The notes under the pieces were generated by a model, which did no database searches, was not told the DNA's origin, and saw nothing but the letters and a program-made list of their open reading frames with translations. This document shows, piece after piece, positions 1 to 8,146 of a DNA stretch of 19,380 bases. A program made the translations under genes and the position numbers. How positions within the stretch are numbered: position 1 is the first letter of the stretch; each line of letters opens with the position of its first letter. The DNA comes from Methanobacteriota archaeon (GTDB lineage Archaea; Thermoplasmatota; Thermoplasmata; RBG-16-68-12): the NCBI GenBank assembly GCA_005879065.1, contig VBLU01000084.1, positions 1 through 19,380 of the forward strand, given 5' to 3'.

Positions 1-50
1 GAACGCCCGTCTCCCGCGGGATACCGTCGATTTTCCTGGCCGAAGAACCT

Positions 51-58
51 ACAAATAG
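51..58 (+). promoter_or_regulatory. TATA-like box of serS
   Basis: An AT-rich ACAAATAG stands out in GC-rich surroundings. Its centre lies about 26 bases before the serS ATG at 82, the spacing expected if transcription starts at or next to the start codon (leaderless mRNA). No Shine-Dalgarno sequence precedes the ATG. I see no gene in bases 1-81. Confidence 0.55.
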
Positions 59-81
59 GCTCCCTCGCATCGTGTCGCAGC

Positions 82-1302
82 ATGCTCGACGTCCGGCTTG
101 TCCGGGAGAATCCGGAGGTCATCCGGAAGGATTTGGCCAAGCGTCACGCGCCGGACAAGGCGAAGTTGCTCGACTCCGTGATTCAATGGGACAAGGAATG
201 GCGGAAGGCCCTCGCCGAAGGCGACGCGTTGAAGCGCCGTCGGAATGAGATCACGAAGGAAATCGCGGCGGCGAAGAAGGCAGACGAGAACGCGGACAAG
301 TTGCGCAAGGAAGCGGCCGCTTTGCCGAAGAAGATTGCCGCGCTGGACCTTCGGATCGAGGAACTCGCGGGGCAGGTCCGCGACGGACTCCTGCGGCTGC
401 CCAACTTGCTCCACGAAAGCGTCCCGATCGGCAAGGACGACTCGGAGAACGTGGAAGTTTCCCGGTGGGGGACCCCGCGGACGGTCGACTTCGAGCTCCG
501 GCCGCACGGCGAGCTGCTCGAGGCCCTCCGGCTCGCCGACTTCGAGCGGGCCCGCAAGATCGCGGGCGCCGGATTCGTCTACCTGCTCGGAGACCTCGTC
601 CGACTGGATCAGGCGCTGCTTTCCTTCGCCTTGGACTACATGGTGAAGCAAGGCTTCACCGCGGTCTTCCCGCCGTTCCTCATGCGCCGGGCCGCCTACG
701 AGGGCGTCGTCGACCTCACGGACTTCGAGAACGTGATGTACAAGATCGACGGCGAGGACCTGTACCTGATCGCGACGTCGGAGCATCCGATGGGCGCCAT
801 GTTCATGGACGAGGTGATCGATCTCGGCCGATTGCCCGTCACCTTGACGGGCCTGGCGACCCAGTTCCGTCGCGAGATCGGGGCCCATGGCGTGGACACG
901 AAGGGCCTGTTCCGGATGCACCAGTTCAACAAAGTGGAGCAGTTCGTCTTCTGCCGCCCGGAGGACAGCTGGACCTGGCACGAGAAACTCCGGGCCAACG
1001 GCGAGGCGATCTACCGTGCCCTCGAGATCCCGTACCGCGTCGTGAACGTCTGCACGGGAGACATCGGCACGGTCGCGGCGAAGAAGTACGACATCGAGGC
1101 CTGGTCTCCACGGCAGCAGGCGTACCGCGAGGTGATCAGCTGCAGCAACTGCACAGACTACCAGGCGCGGCGACTGAACATCCGGGCCGGCAAGGTCGGT
1201 GGCGAGAAGTTTGTCCCCCACACGCTGAACGCGACGCGGGCTTCCGCCCCGATGAGAAGGGTCCCTCCATCGACCACGGTTCACGGTCTGGTTAGGACGT
1301 AA
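82..1302 (+). CDS. serS: Seryl-tRNA synthetase, 3' end broken
   Basis: Class II aminoacyl-tRNA synthetase that charges tRNA-Ser with serine in the cytoplasm. The N-terminal ~110 residues form the Lys/Glu/Ala-rich tRNA-binding coiled coil. The catalytic domain shows the substrate-binding stretch LIATSEHP near residue 230 and motif 2 (FRREIGAHG from residue 265, followed by GLFRMHQFNKVE). This is the ordinary bacterial/archaeal SerRS, not the rare methanogen type. The ATG at 82 fits both the family N-terminus and the upstream TATA-like box. The family usually has about 420-450 residues. Here homology stops at HTLNAT (to about base 1236), and the last ~22 codons of the frame are unrelated Arg/Pro/Ser-rich residues. 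Motif 3, which should follow HTLN and supplies an ATP-binding arginine, is missing. A plausible genuine C-terminal tail continues in another frame at 1239-1295. As written the protein should be inactive. A deletion of roughly 30 codons with a frameshift, artefactual or real, explains this best. Gene identity is certain; its intactness is not. Confidence 0.93.
   Translation: MLDVRLVRENPEVIRKDLAKRHAPDKAKLLDSVIQWDKEWRKALAEGDALKRRRNEITKEIAAAKKADENADKLRKEAAALPKKIAALDLRIEELAGQVRDGLLRLPNLLHESVPIGKDDSENVEVSRWGTPRTVDFELRPHGELLEALRLADFERARKIAGAGFVYLLGDLVRLDQALLSFALDYMVKQGFTAVFPPFLMRRAAYEGVVDLTDFENVMYKIDGEDLYLIATSEHPMGAMFMDEVIDLGRLPVTLTGLATQFRREIGAHGVDTKGLFRMHQFNKVEQFVFCRPEDSWTWHEKLRANGEAIYRALEIPYRVVNVCTGDIGTVAAKKYDIEAWSPRQQAYREVISCSNCTDYQARRLNIRAGKVGGEKFVPHTLNATRASAPMRRVPPSTTVHGLVRT
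1239..1295 (+). pseudogene. Out-of-frame C-terminal tail of SerRS
   Basis: In the frame one step off from serS, bases 1239-1295 read GFRPDEKG... and end at a TAG. Archaeal SerRS proteins commonly end with a short tail after a Tyr-Thr-Gly-Phe-like segment. This piece is therefore probably the true serS terminus, displaced when about 30-35 codons carrying motif 3 were lost near base 1237. The match is short, so this is an inference. Confidence 0.4.
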
Positions 1303-1328
1303 CCAAGAACGAACATATCGCGCGAAAT

Positions 1329-1335
1329 GTTTAAG
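1329..1335 (+). promoter_or_regulatory. TATA-like box upstream of the histidine kinase
   Basis: GTTTAAG resembles the TTTAAG/CTTAAG boxes seen before other genes here. A start about 26 bases downstream would be near base 1358, leaving a 5' leader of roughly 115 bases before the kinase start at 1473. No in-frame start exists further upstream, because the frame is closed by a TAA at 1332. The leader contains no recognisable RNA gene. Confidence 0.35.
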
Positions 1336-1459
1336 CCGCCAGCTCGGCATGGGAAAACTGCGTCCGGCGAACGGGACAGCCGTGCCCACCCCGCTCACGG
1401 AGCGAAGGGGCGAGTCGCCGTCGCGGAGGCCGCACCGAGACGGAAGATCGGCACAAGCA

Positions 1460-1471
1460 GGGGAGCTCCCC
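1460..1471 (+). repeat. Perfect 12-bp palindrome before the kinase start
   Basis: GGGGAGCTCCCC is a perfect palindrome ending one base before the GTG at 1473. Its left half (GGGGAG) is also the only Shine-Dalgarno-like sequence available. It could be an operator or could pair with itself in RNA and hide the ribosome site. In GC-rich DNA it may also be chance. Confidence 0.4.
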
Positions 1472-1472
1472 G

Positions 1473-4196
1473 GTGGAAATGGAGTCGTATCGACTCCTGT
1501 TCGAGAAGAATCCGCTCCCGATGTGGGTTTTCGACCTCGAATCCCTTCGATTCCTCGACGTGAACGACGCGGCGGTCCAGAAGTACGGCTACTCTCGATC
1601 CGAGTTCCTCGCGATGACCCTCGGGGACATCGGGCCGAAGGAGGATGTCCCGCGCCTCCGGGAGGCCCTGGGGAGCCTCAAGCCCACGGACCGGATGATC
1701 GGGATCTGGCGGAACCGCAAGAAGGACGGGACCGTCTTCGACGCGGAGGTCCTGTCGACCGAGGTCACGATCCTCACGCGGCGCGCCCGGCTCGCCCTCC
1801 TGAACGACGTGACGGAGCGGCTGCGGGGCGACCGGCATCGCGCCACCGAGATCGGCGTCACCCGCGTCCTGATCGATGCGAAGTCCTTCGCGGAGGCTGC
1901 GCCGCAGGCGATCGCCGCAATCTGCCAGGCGGAGGAATGGGCCCTCGGCGAAGTCTGGCTCTACGATGCCGCGGCCTCCGTGCTCCGGCTCGATGGAACG
2001 TGGCATGCGCCCGGTCTGCGCGACATGCACGGCATCGAGCTCGCGTCCGCCAGACTCGCGATCCGTCCGGGAGTCGGCCTCGTCGGCCGCGTCTGGCAGC
2101 GGGACACGCCCGTCTGGATCCGCGACCTTCGCGAGGAAGAGGAACTCGGTTGGGCGGAGTATTCGGAGCGGTTCGGTCTTCGCAGCGCGGTCGGGTTCCC
2201 GATCCGCGCTCGGTCCGGCGTCGAAGCGGTCGCGGTCCTGTTCAGCCAGGCGATCCGCGAGCCGGACGAGCCCCTCCTGGACCTCCTGGCGGACATCGGG
2301 AGCCGAATCGGCCAGATCTTCGAACGGGACAAGGTCGAGGCCTCGCGGCGCGCCTCGGTCGAGGCGTTCCAGAAGGCCTTCCATGCGAGTCCCGTTCCGA
2401 TGGCGATCAGCTCCCTCCACGACGGGCGCTTCGTCGAAGCGAACCTGCAGTTCCTCCGGTTGTTCGGGTTCGAACGCGCCGAGGTCGTCGGGCGTTCGTC
2501 CCTCGAGCTCGAGATGTGGGTCGATCAACAGCAACGGCGGGTGCTCGGAGAGCGGCTCAAGGAACGCGGCTCGATCCGGGACGCGGAGGTCCAGATCCGC
2601 ACGAAGGCCGGCCAGGTGCGACGGGCGCTCATGTCGATCGAGTACCTCGACTTGAGGGACCAGCCGACGATCATCACGACGCTCGTGGACATCACCGAGT
2701 TCGTCGGAGCGCGGGAGGCGCAGGCCCGGCTCGCCGCGATCGTCCAGAGCTCGGAGGATGCGATCTTCGGGAAGTCCCTCACCGGCGAGATCCTGACGTG
2801 GAACGCGGGCGCGGAACGCATGTACGGGTACAATGCGATGGAGGCGGTCGGCCAGCAAGTCGAGATGCTCGTGCCGGACGACCGACGGAAGGAGTTCGAG
2901 CGGATCATGGCACGCCTCCGGAACGGCGAGAAGCTCGAGCCCTTGGAGACCGTGCGGCTCCGGAAGGACGGTCGGAAGATCGTGGTCTCCTTGGCCGTGT
3001 CGCCCCTCCGGGACGGCGCGGGCCGCCTGATCGGAGGCTCGACGATCACGCGGGACATCACGGAGCGGAAGCGGACGGAGCAGCTCGTCCGACGGTCGGA
3101 GGCCCGGTTCCGCCAGCTGTTCGAGGTCGCCGCGGACGCGATGTTCCTGATCGACCGACGCGGCACGATCCTCGAAGTGAATCCGGCGGGGGCCGCGTTG
3201 GTCGGCGTCAAGGATCCCGCGGCCCTCCGGGGGATCAACATCGGCGAACTGCTGCCACCGCGGGAGCTCGAGAGCGCCCGTCAGTACCTCCGCGACCTCC
3301 TTCACGACCGGCCGATCGTGGAACCCTTCGAGATCCATCTGGAGCCGGCCAGCTCCGACCGGCGGTTCCTCCATGTACGTTCCCGCGTGATCCGCGAAGA
3401 AGGGACCGATCCCTACGTGCAGGTCATCGCTCGCGACGTGACCCCGGAGAAAGAATCCCAGCGGCGGTTGCTCGAGAGCGAGCGCCAGGCCTCCATGGGA
3501 CAGGTCGCGGCGTTCGTCGCGCACGAGATCAACACGCCGCTCACGAACATCTCCCTCCTCTCCGCGAACCTCGCGCGCGCGGCGAAAGATCCGGCCGTCC
3601 TCGAGAAACTCGTGAAGATCGATGCCCAACGACGGACGGCGGCGAACATCGTCTCGGAACTCCTCTCGCTCACCCGCTCGCAAGACATGAAGCGCATCCC
3701 GGTCGACGTGCGCGGTGTCGTCGAGGCCGCGATCGAACAGACGGGCGCGTTCCGCATGCCCGACGTCCGACTGGTCCAGGAGCTCCCGAAGGACCCGCTC
3801 ATCGCCCCCGTGGACCCGCTCCGGATGCAACAGGCCCTCGTGAACCTCCTCAAGAACGCGTTCCAGGCGACCGGCTCCGGGTCGGTGACGGTCCGCCTGC
3901 AATCGGAGAACGACCACATCACGATCGCCGTCCTCGACACCGGGTCGGGGATCGACCCCGAGATGCGGGCCCGCCTGTTCCAGCCCTTCGTCACGACGAA
4001 ACCGCGGTCGGAAGGACTCGGCCTCGGACTCGTCTTCGTCAAGCAGGTCGTCGAGGGCCATGACGGCTCGATTCAGGTCATCTCCGAGCCGGGACGCGGG
4101 TCCACCTTCACGATCACGTTGCCGAATCCATCGGACAAGGCGCCGGCCAAGGGGACGAAGGCCGCCGCGCCGCGGACAACGCCAAAAGCTCCTTAA
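1473..4196 (+). CDS. Soluble multi-PAS/GAF sensor histidine kinase
   Basis: Signal-transducing histidine kinase of 907 residues without predicted membrane segments, so probably a cytosolic sensor. Domain order: PAS near residues 5-110; GAF near 125-287 (VWLYD, GVGLVGRVW, SAVGFPIRA); PAS near 297-410; PAS near 420-533 with a DITERK exit; PAS near 545-660. A HisKA dimerisation domain near 670-740 follows, with HEINTPLT and the phospho-acceptor H684. The HATPase_c domain near 776-883 shows the N box (NLLKNAFQAT), G1 (DTGSGID) and G2 (GLGLGLVFVK). All ATP-binding motifs are intact. A basic Ala/Pro/Lys tail ends the protein. The start is GTG 1473, with ATG 1479 two codons later as the alternative. 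No response regulator lies next to it, so the partner is encoded elsewhere, which is usual for archaeal kinases. The sensed signal cannot be read from sequence. Confidence 0.93.
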   Translation: MEMESYRLLFEKNPLPMWVFDLESLRFLDVNDAAVQKYGYSRSEFLAMTLGDIGPKEDVPRLREALGSLKPTDRMIGIWRNRKKDGTVFDAEVLSTEVTILTRRARLALLNDVTERLRGDRHRATEIGVTRVLIDAKSFAEAAPQAIAAICQAEEWALGEVWLYDAAASVLRLDGTWHAPGLRDMHGIELASARLAIRPGVGLVGRVWQRDTPVWIRDLREEEELGWAEYSERFGLRSAVGFPIRARSGVEAVAVLFSQAIREPDEPLLDLLADIGSRIGQIFERDKVEASRRASVEAFQKAFHASPVPMAISSLHDGRFVEANLQFLRLFGFERAEVVGRSSLELEMWVDQQQRRVLGERLKERGSIRDAEVQIRTKAGQVRRALMSIEYLDLRDQPTIITTLVDITEFVGAREAQARLAAIVQSSEDAIFGKSLTGEILTWNAGAERMYGYNAMEAVGQQVEMLVPDDRRKEFERIMARLRNGEKLEPLETVRLRKDGRKIVVSLAVSPLRDGAGRLIGGSTITRDITERKRTEQLVRRSEARFRQLFEVAADAMFLIDRRGTILEVNPAGAALVGVKDPAALRGINIGELLPPRELESARQYLRDLLHDRPIVEPFEIHLEPASSDRRFLHVRSRVIREEGTDPYVQVIARDVTPEKESQRRLLESERQASMGQVAAFVAHEINTPLTNISLLSANLARAAKDPAVLEKLVKIDAQRRTAANIVSELLSLTRSQDMKRIPVDVRGVVEAAIEQTGAFRMPDVRLVQELPKDPLIAPVDPLRMQQALVNLLKNAFQATGSGSVTVRLQSENDHITIAVLDTGSGIDPEMRARLFQPFVTTKPRSEGLGLGLVFVKQVVEGHDGSIQVISEPGRGSTFTITLPNPSDKAPAKGTKAAAPRTTPKAP

Positions 4197-4198
4197 TA
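4193..4198 (+). promoter_or_regulatory. TATA-like box of purB, overlapping the kinase stop codon
   Basis: TTAATA lies about 31 bases before the purB ATG at 4227 and contains the TAA stop codon (4194-4196) of the upstream kinase gene. purB is thus likely to have its own promoter rather than being only read through from the kinase. Confidence 0.45.
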
Positions 4199-4226
4199 GC
4201 CGGGGACCTTGCCGTCGTCGAGGGGC

Positions 4227-5570
4227 ATGTCTCTCCTCTGTCCGATCGACTTTCGATACGGCCGACCGCAGATGAAACGGATCTTCGAGGAGGAGGCGCG
4301 TCTCCAGCGCCTCCTGGACGTAGAATCGGCCCTCGCCCGCGCGGAGTCCAAGGTCGGCCTCGTCCCGCGGGAGGCCGCGGCGGAGATCACGAAGAAGGCG
4401 ACGACGAAGCTCGTGACCGTGAAGCGAGTCGAGGAGCTCGAACGGGAGACGCGGCACGACCTCATGGCCGTCGTCCTCGCCCTCACGGAGGCGTGCGCGG
4501 GCGACGCCGGCAACTACGTCCATCTGGGCGCGACGAGCAACGACATTCAGGACAGTGCGACCGCCCTCCAGCTCCGGGACGCGATCCGCGTCATTGAGGA
4601 GGGCCTCGATGGTCTCGTCGACGCATTCGCGGACCTGGCGACGAAGCACAAGAAGACGATCATGCTCGGGCGGACCCACGGCCAGGCCGCCGTACCGATC
4701 ACGTTCGGACTCAAGGTGGCGGTCTTCGCCTCCGAGGTGGCGCGGCAGCGAGAACGGATGCGACAGGCCACGCCGCGAATCGTCGTCGGCAAGATGTCTG
4801 GGGCCGTCGGAACGGGAGCCGCGTTCGGTCCCCGGGCCCTCGACATTCAGACTTCCGTGATGACAGACCTCGGGATCGGATTCGAGGAGGCCGCGACCCA
4901 GGTCGTCGGCCGGGATAGGCATGCCGAGTTCATCGGAATCCTTGCGAACCTCGCGGCGTCCCTGGAAAAGTTCTGCACCGAGGTGCGGAATCTGCAGCGG
5001 ACCGAAATCGGGGAGGTGGCGGAGGCGTTCGAGTCGCGGAGCCAAGTCGGCAGTTCGACGATGGCCCAAAAAGAGAATCCGGTCGCCTCGGAGAACGTCT
5101 GCTCTCTCGCGCGCATCGTGCGGTCGCTCGTGACCCCGGCCCTCGAGAACGTGCCGCTGTGGCACGAGCGCGATCTGACGAACAGTGCGGCGGAGCGAAT
5201 TCTCATCCCGCATGCATGCGTCCTGATCGATGAGATGGTGGCGAAGACCACGGAGATCTTCCGCACGCTCCGCGTGTTTCCGGACCGGATGAAGGCGAAC
5301 CTCGAGGCGACCCAAGGCCAGGTCATGGCCGAGGCCGCGATGATGGCCCTCGTCGCGAAAGGACTGGGTCGGCAAGAGGCCCACAAGCTCGTGCGCGATG
5401 CAGCGCATAGCGCGCGGACGAACGGGACCCACCTGCGTGAGGCCCTCCTCGCGGAGGCGCGGATCTCCAAATTGTTGTCGAAGAGTGAGATCGAAACCGC
5501 GATGAATCCTACGACCTACCTGGGACAGAGCGCCTCGATCATCGACGCCACATTGAAGCGCCTGCGTTAG
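4227..5570 (+). CDS. purB: Adenylosuccinate lyase
   Basis: Adenylosuccinate lyase of the aspartase/fumarase superfamily acts twice in purine synthesis. It releases fumarate from SAICAR and from adenylosuccinate, the latter being the product of PurA, whose gene is also in this window. At 447 residues it has normal length. Visible signatures are the archaeal-style N-terminus (CPIDFRYG), HLGATSNDIQDSA, GRTHGQAAVPITFG with its catalytic His, and the fumarate-lyase signature SSTMAQKENP near residue 280. I chose ATG 4227 rather than the in-frame TTG at 4209, because the family N-terminus begins at MSLLCPID and the spacing from the TATA-like box fits. The gene appears intact, in contrast to purA. 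Confidence 0.96.
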   Translation: MSLLCPIDFRYGRPQMKRIFEEEARLQRLLDVESALARAESKVGLVPREAAAEITKKATTKLVTVKRVEELERETRHDLMAVVLALTEACAGDAGNYVHLGATSNDIQDSATALQLRDAIRVIEEGLDGLVDAFADLATKHKKTIMLGRTHGQAAVPITFGLKVAVFASEVARQRERMRQATPRIVVGKMSGAVGTGAAFGPRALDIQTSVMTDLGIGFEEAATQVVGRDRHAEFIGILANLAASLEKFCTEVRNLQRTEIGEVAEAFESRSQVGSSTMAQKENPVASENVCSLARIVRSLVTPALENVPLWHERDLTNSAAERILIPHACVLIDEMVAKTTEIFRTLRVFPDRMKANLEATQGQVMAEAAMMALVAKGLGRQEAHKLVRDAAHSARTNGTHLREALLAEARISKLLSKSEIETAMNPTTYLGQSASIIDATLKRLR

Positions 5571-5597
5571 CAATGCGCCTGCGAACCTCCGCGAACC

Positions 5598-5603
5598 CTT
5601 AAG
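5598..5603 (+). promoter_or_regulatory. TATA-like box of the DNA ligase gene
   Basis: CTTAAG is centred about 28 bases before the ligase ATG at 5629, with no Shine-Dalgarno sequence between them. This suggests a leaderless or nearly leaderless transcript. The purB-ligase gap is only 58 bases. Confidence 0.5.
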
Positions 5604-5628
5604 TGTCGTCCTCGGGTTCCGAACAGGA

Positions 5629-7386
5629 ATGCAGTTCGCGCGGGCCGTCGAGGTCTACGAGCAGATCGAAGGGACGACGAAACGTCTGGAGATGACGGGC
5701 CTACTCGTCGGCCTGCTGCGCGACACGCCTCCGGAGGACCTGGACAAGGTCGTGTACCTGACCCAAGGCCGAATTCATCCCGACTATTTGGGAGTCGAGC
5801 TGGGACTGGCGGAAAAAATGGTGATTCGCGTCCTCGCCCACGCGACGGGCCTCGACGAGGGCCGTGTGGAGAAGTTGTGGAAGGAAAAGGGCGACCTCGG
5901 ACTCGTCGCGGAACAGGTCATCGCGAGCCGCCGGCTGAAACCGCTCGAGTCCACGCCCTTGACCGTGGCCAAGGTCTACGCGAACCTCGATTCGATCGCG
6001 CAGGAGGGAGGAGAGGGCAGCCAAGAACGAAAGATCCGCCTCCTCTCGGACCTGTTGAGCAATGCGACTCCCCGAGAAGCGAAGTACATTGTCCGGATGG
6101 TCGTCGGCAAGATGCGCCTCGGCGTCGCGGACATGACGATCGTCGATGCGCTCGCCGCGACCTTCGCCACGAAGACCGATCGCGACCGCGTGGAACGCGC
6201 ATACAACGTGTCGTCCGACCTCGGCGAAGTGGCCCGGGTCCTCGCGTCGAAAGGGTTGAAGGGGCTCGAGTCCGTGCACCTGAAGCTCTTCCGGCCCATC
6301 CGAGCCATGCTCGCGGAGCGGCTCGAGACCCTCGATGAGATCCTGTCGCGGCTTGGGAAGTGCGCGCTCGAATACAAGTACGACGGCCTGCGGGTCCAGG
6401 CCCACATCGGGACGGAGAAGATCGAACTCTTCTCCCGACACCTGGAGAATATCACGGGACAGTTCCCCGAGATTGTGGAAGGCCTGCGTTCCGCGGTCAA
6501 GGACCGCGCGGCTATCCTCGAAGGGGAGGCGGTCCCGGTCGACCCGAACACGGGCGAATTTCTGCCGTTCCAGGAGGTGAGCCGTCGACGCGGACGCAAG
6601 ACGGACGTCGACAAGATGGCCATGGAGTTCCCCGTCACCCTCTTCGCATTTGACTGTCTCCTCCGGGAAAATGACGACCTCACCCCGCGGCCCTACCGCG
6701 AGCGACGCAAGGCCTTGGACTCGATCCTCCGCCCGAACGACCGCATCCGCTTGGCGACCGTGCGGATCACGGATTCCGTGAAGGAAGCCGAGCAGTTTTT
6801 CGACGAAGCGCTTCAGGCCGGATGCGAAGGTCTCATGGCGAAGGCGCTCGAGTCGACGTACGACGCGGGGGCGCGAGGGTTCCAATGGATCAAATTCAAG
6901 AAGGAATACAGTGCGGCCTTGAGCGACACGATTGATCTCGTCGTCGTCGGTGCCTTCGCCGGCCGGGGGAAACGAGCGGGGACGTACGGCGCCCTGCTCA
7001 TGGCCGCCTACGACGAACAGGCCGATGTCTTTCGGACCACATGCAAACTCGGAACGGGTTTCGATGACGAGACGTTGCGCCACCTGCCGGACAAGTTCAA
7101 GGGCTCGCAACGCGAGCGGCGACCGCCACGGGTGGATTCCAAGCTCGAAGCGGACGCGTGGTTCGACCCCGAGGCCGTGTTGGAAGTGCGAGGAGCGGAG
7201 ATCACGGTGAGCCCCGTCCACACCGCGGCATGGGACAAAGTCCGACCGGGCGCCGGCCTTGCGATTCGGTTCCCCCGATTCACGGGCCGATGGCGGGACG
7301 ACAAGAAGCCGGAGGACGCGACGAGCACGAAAGAACTGTTGGAGATGTACAATCTCCAGATCAAGCGAGCGAGGAAACCCACCTAG
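5629..7386 (+). CDS. lig: ATP-dependent DNA ligase (archaeal LigB type)
   Basis: The replicative DNA ligase of archaea seals nicks between Okazaki fragments and in repair, through a covalent lysyl-AMP intermediate. At 585 residues it has normal family length. An all-alpha DNA-binding domain fills the first ~215 residues. The adenylation domain carries motif I, KYDGLR, with nucleophile K250. Further motifs are LFSRHLENITGQFPEI (motif III region), a conserved EGEAVP, FPVTLFAFDCLL, EGLMAK (motif IV) and WIKFKK (motif V). The OB-fold domain follows and ends in the family's PRFTGRWRDDK-like segment. All catalytic residues are present. The start ATG 5629 matches the TATA-like box. The gene converges on the HAD hydrolase gene with 7 bases between the stop codons. 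Confidence 0.97.
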   Translation: MQFARAVEVYEQIEGTTKRLEMTGLLVGLLRDTPPEDLDKVVYLTQGRIHPDYLGVELGLAEKMVIRVLAHATGLDEGRVEKLWKEKGDLGLVAEQVIASRRLKPLESTPLTVAKVYANLDSIAQEGGEGSQERKIRLLSDLLSNATPREAKYIVRMVVGKMRLGVADMTIVDALAATFATKTDRDRVERAYNVSSDLGEVARVLASKGLKGLESVHLKLFRPIRAMLAERLETLDEILSRLGKCALEYKYDGLRVQAHIGTEKIELFSRHLENITGQFPEIVEGLRSAVKDRAAILEGEAVPVDPNTGEFLPFQEVSRRRGRKTDVDKMAMEFPVTLFAFDCLLRENDDLTPRPYRERRKALDSILRPNDRIRLATVRITDSVKEAEQFFDEALQAGCEGLMAKALESTYDAGARGFQWIKFKKEYSAALSDTIDLVVVGAFAGRGKRAGTYGALLMAAYDEQADVFRTTCKLGTGFDDETLRHLPDKFKGSQRERRPPRVDSKLEADAWFDPEAVLEVRGAEITVSPVHTAAWDKVRPGAGLAIRFPRFTGRWRDDKKPEDATSTKELLEMYNLQIKRARKPT

Positions 7387-7393
7387 GGCCAGG

Positions 7394-8134
7394 TCACGGG
7401 GGACCGGGGCGTTCCTTCGACCAGCTCGCCAGGATGTCGTGCAGGTGCTGGGGGCCCGATAGTCGCAGCGCACCCGGTGGAAGCTTCGCGGATTCGGAGA
7501 GGAGTCCCCTCGGAAGTAGCGCCGTCCTCATGCCGACCGCCGCGGCTCCCTGCAGGTCGAGCGGTGTGTCGGAGACGAAGACGCTGTCACGGGGCGCGGC
7601 TCCGAGGGCTTCGAGCGCAGCCCGATAGATTCGCGGATTCGGCTTGTAGGCGCGAACCGCCTCCGACGTGATGATCGCGCCGAAATACCTCTCGAGATCG
7701 AGTCGCTTCACGAGTCGGTTCACGTTGACGATGTCGCCGTCCGTCACGACAGCCAGGCCCGAGGCCATGCGCCGAAGTTCTTCGAGCCACTCCCGGCTCA
7801 CTCCGGGACAAAACCGCGCGCTCGGTTCGAAATCATTCCATGCGCGGCGCAGAAGTGCGTCGGCATCGGATTCGGTGATCGGAATTCCTCTCGCGGCGAG
7901 CAGCTCGCGCAGGACCGTCGCGGCCACGTCGATCTCCCGCACAAAGGGAGTCCCCTCTTCCCGCGGGAGGGATGCCGATGTGCGACGAATCCAGTCGTGG
8001 GAGGTCTTCTCCGCATCCTGCTCCATCCCCGGAATCTCCCGTCGAAGTCGGTCGGCGATCCGTCCGACCAAGTCGGTGAGGTCCACCAATGTCTCGCCGA
8101 GATCAAAGAGGACGAACATCCCGCGATCGGTCAT
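7394..8134 (-). CDS. HAD-superfamily hydrolase
   Basis: Haloacid-dehalogenase-type phosphohydrolase of 246 residues with a helical C1 cap. Motif I reads FDLGETL with nucleophile D11; the usual second Asp (D-x-D) is Gly13. This DLGxTL variant is common in some HAD subgroups but may alter the acid/base step. Motif II is VVTDGD, motif III supplies the Lys in AYKPNPRIY, and motif IV is VFVSDTPLDLQGA with the Mg-binding acids. It is the second gene of an operon: the reductase-like gene upstream stops 12 bases before it, and GAGGTG before ATG 8134 is a good Shine-Dalgarno site. ATG 8119 (MFVLFDLG) is a possible later start. The substrate is unknown; small phosphate esters such as phosphoglycolate are typical, but nothing here decides this. 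Confidence 0.88.
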   Translation of the reverse strand: MTDRGMFVLFDLGETLVDLTDLVGRIADRLRREIPGMEQDAEKTSHDWIRRTSASLPREEGTPFVREIDVAATVLRELLAARGIPITESDADALLRRAWNDFEPSARFCPGVSREWLEELRRMASGLAVVTDGDIVNVNRLVKRLDLERYFGAIITSEAVRAYKPNPRIYRAALEALGAAPRDSVFVSDTPLDLQGAAAVGMRTALLPRGLLSESAKLPPGALRLSGPQHLHDILASWSKERPGPP

Positions 8135-8146
8135 CGGAGGCCCACC

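Noticed and set aside
1237..1302. Programmed frameshifting or ribosome bypass in serS, purA and the peptidase gene
   Set aside because: The missing conserved residues are not encoded anywhere near the junctions in any frame, so recoding could not restore them. A DNA-level or assembly loss is required.
1349..4063. A 904-codon plus-strand open frame overlapping the kinase gene in another frame
   Set aside because: Extreme Arg/Gly/Pro content and no motifs, whereas the alternative frame encodes intact PAS, GAF, HisKA and HATPase domains.
1395..5573. A 1392-codon open frame on the minus strand opposite the kinase and purB
   Set aside because: It is a shadow of GC-rich codon usage. It is Arg/Asp/Leu/Gly-rich, shows no domain, and lies opposite two unmistakable genes.
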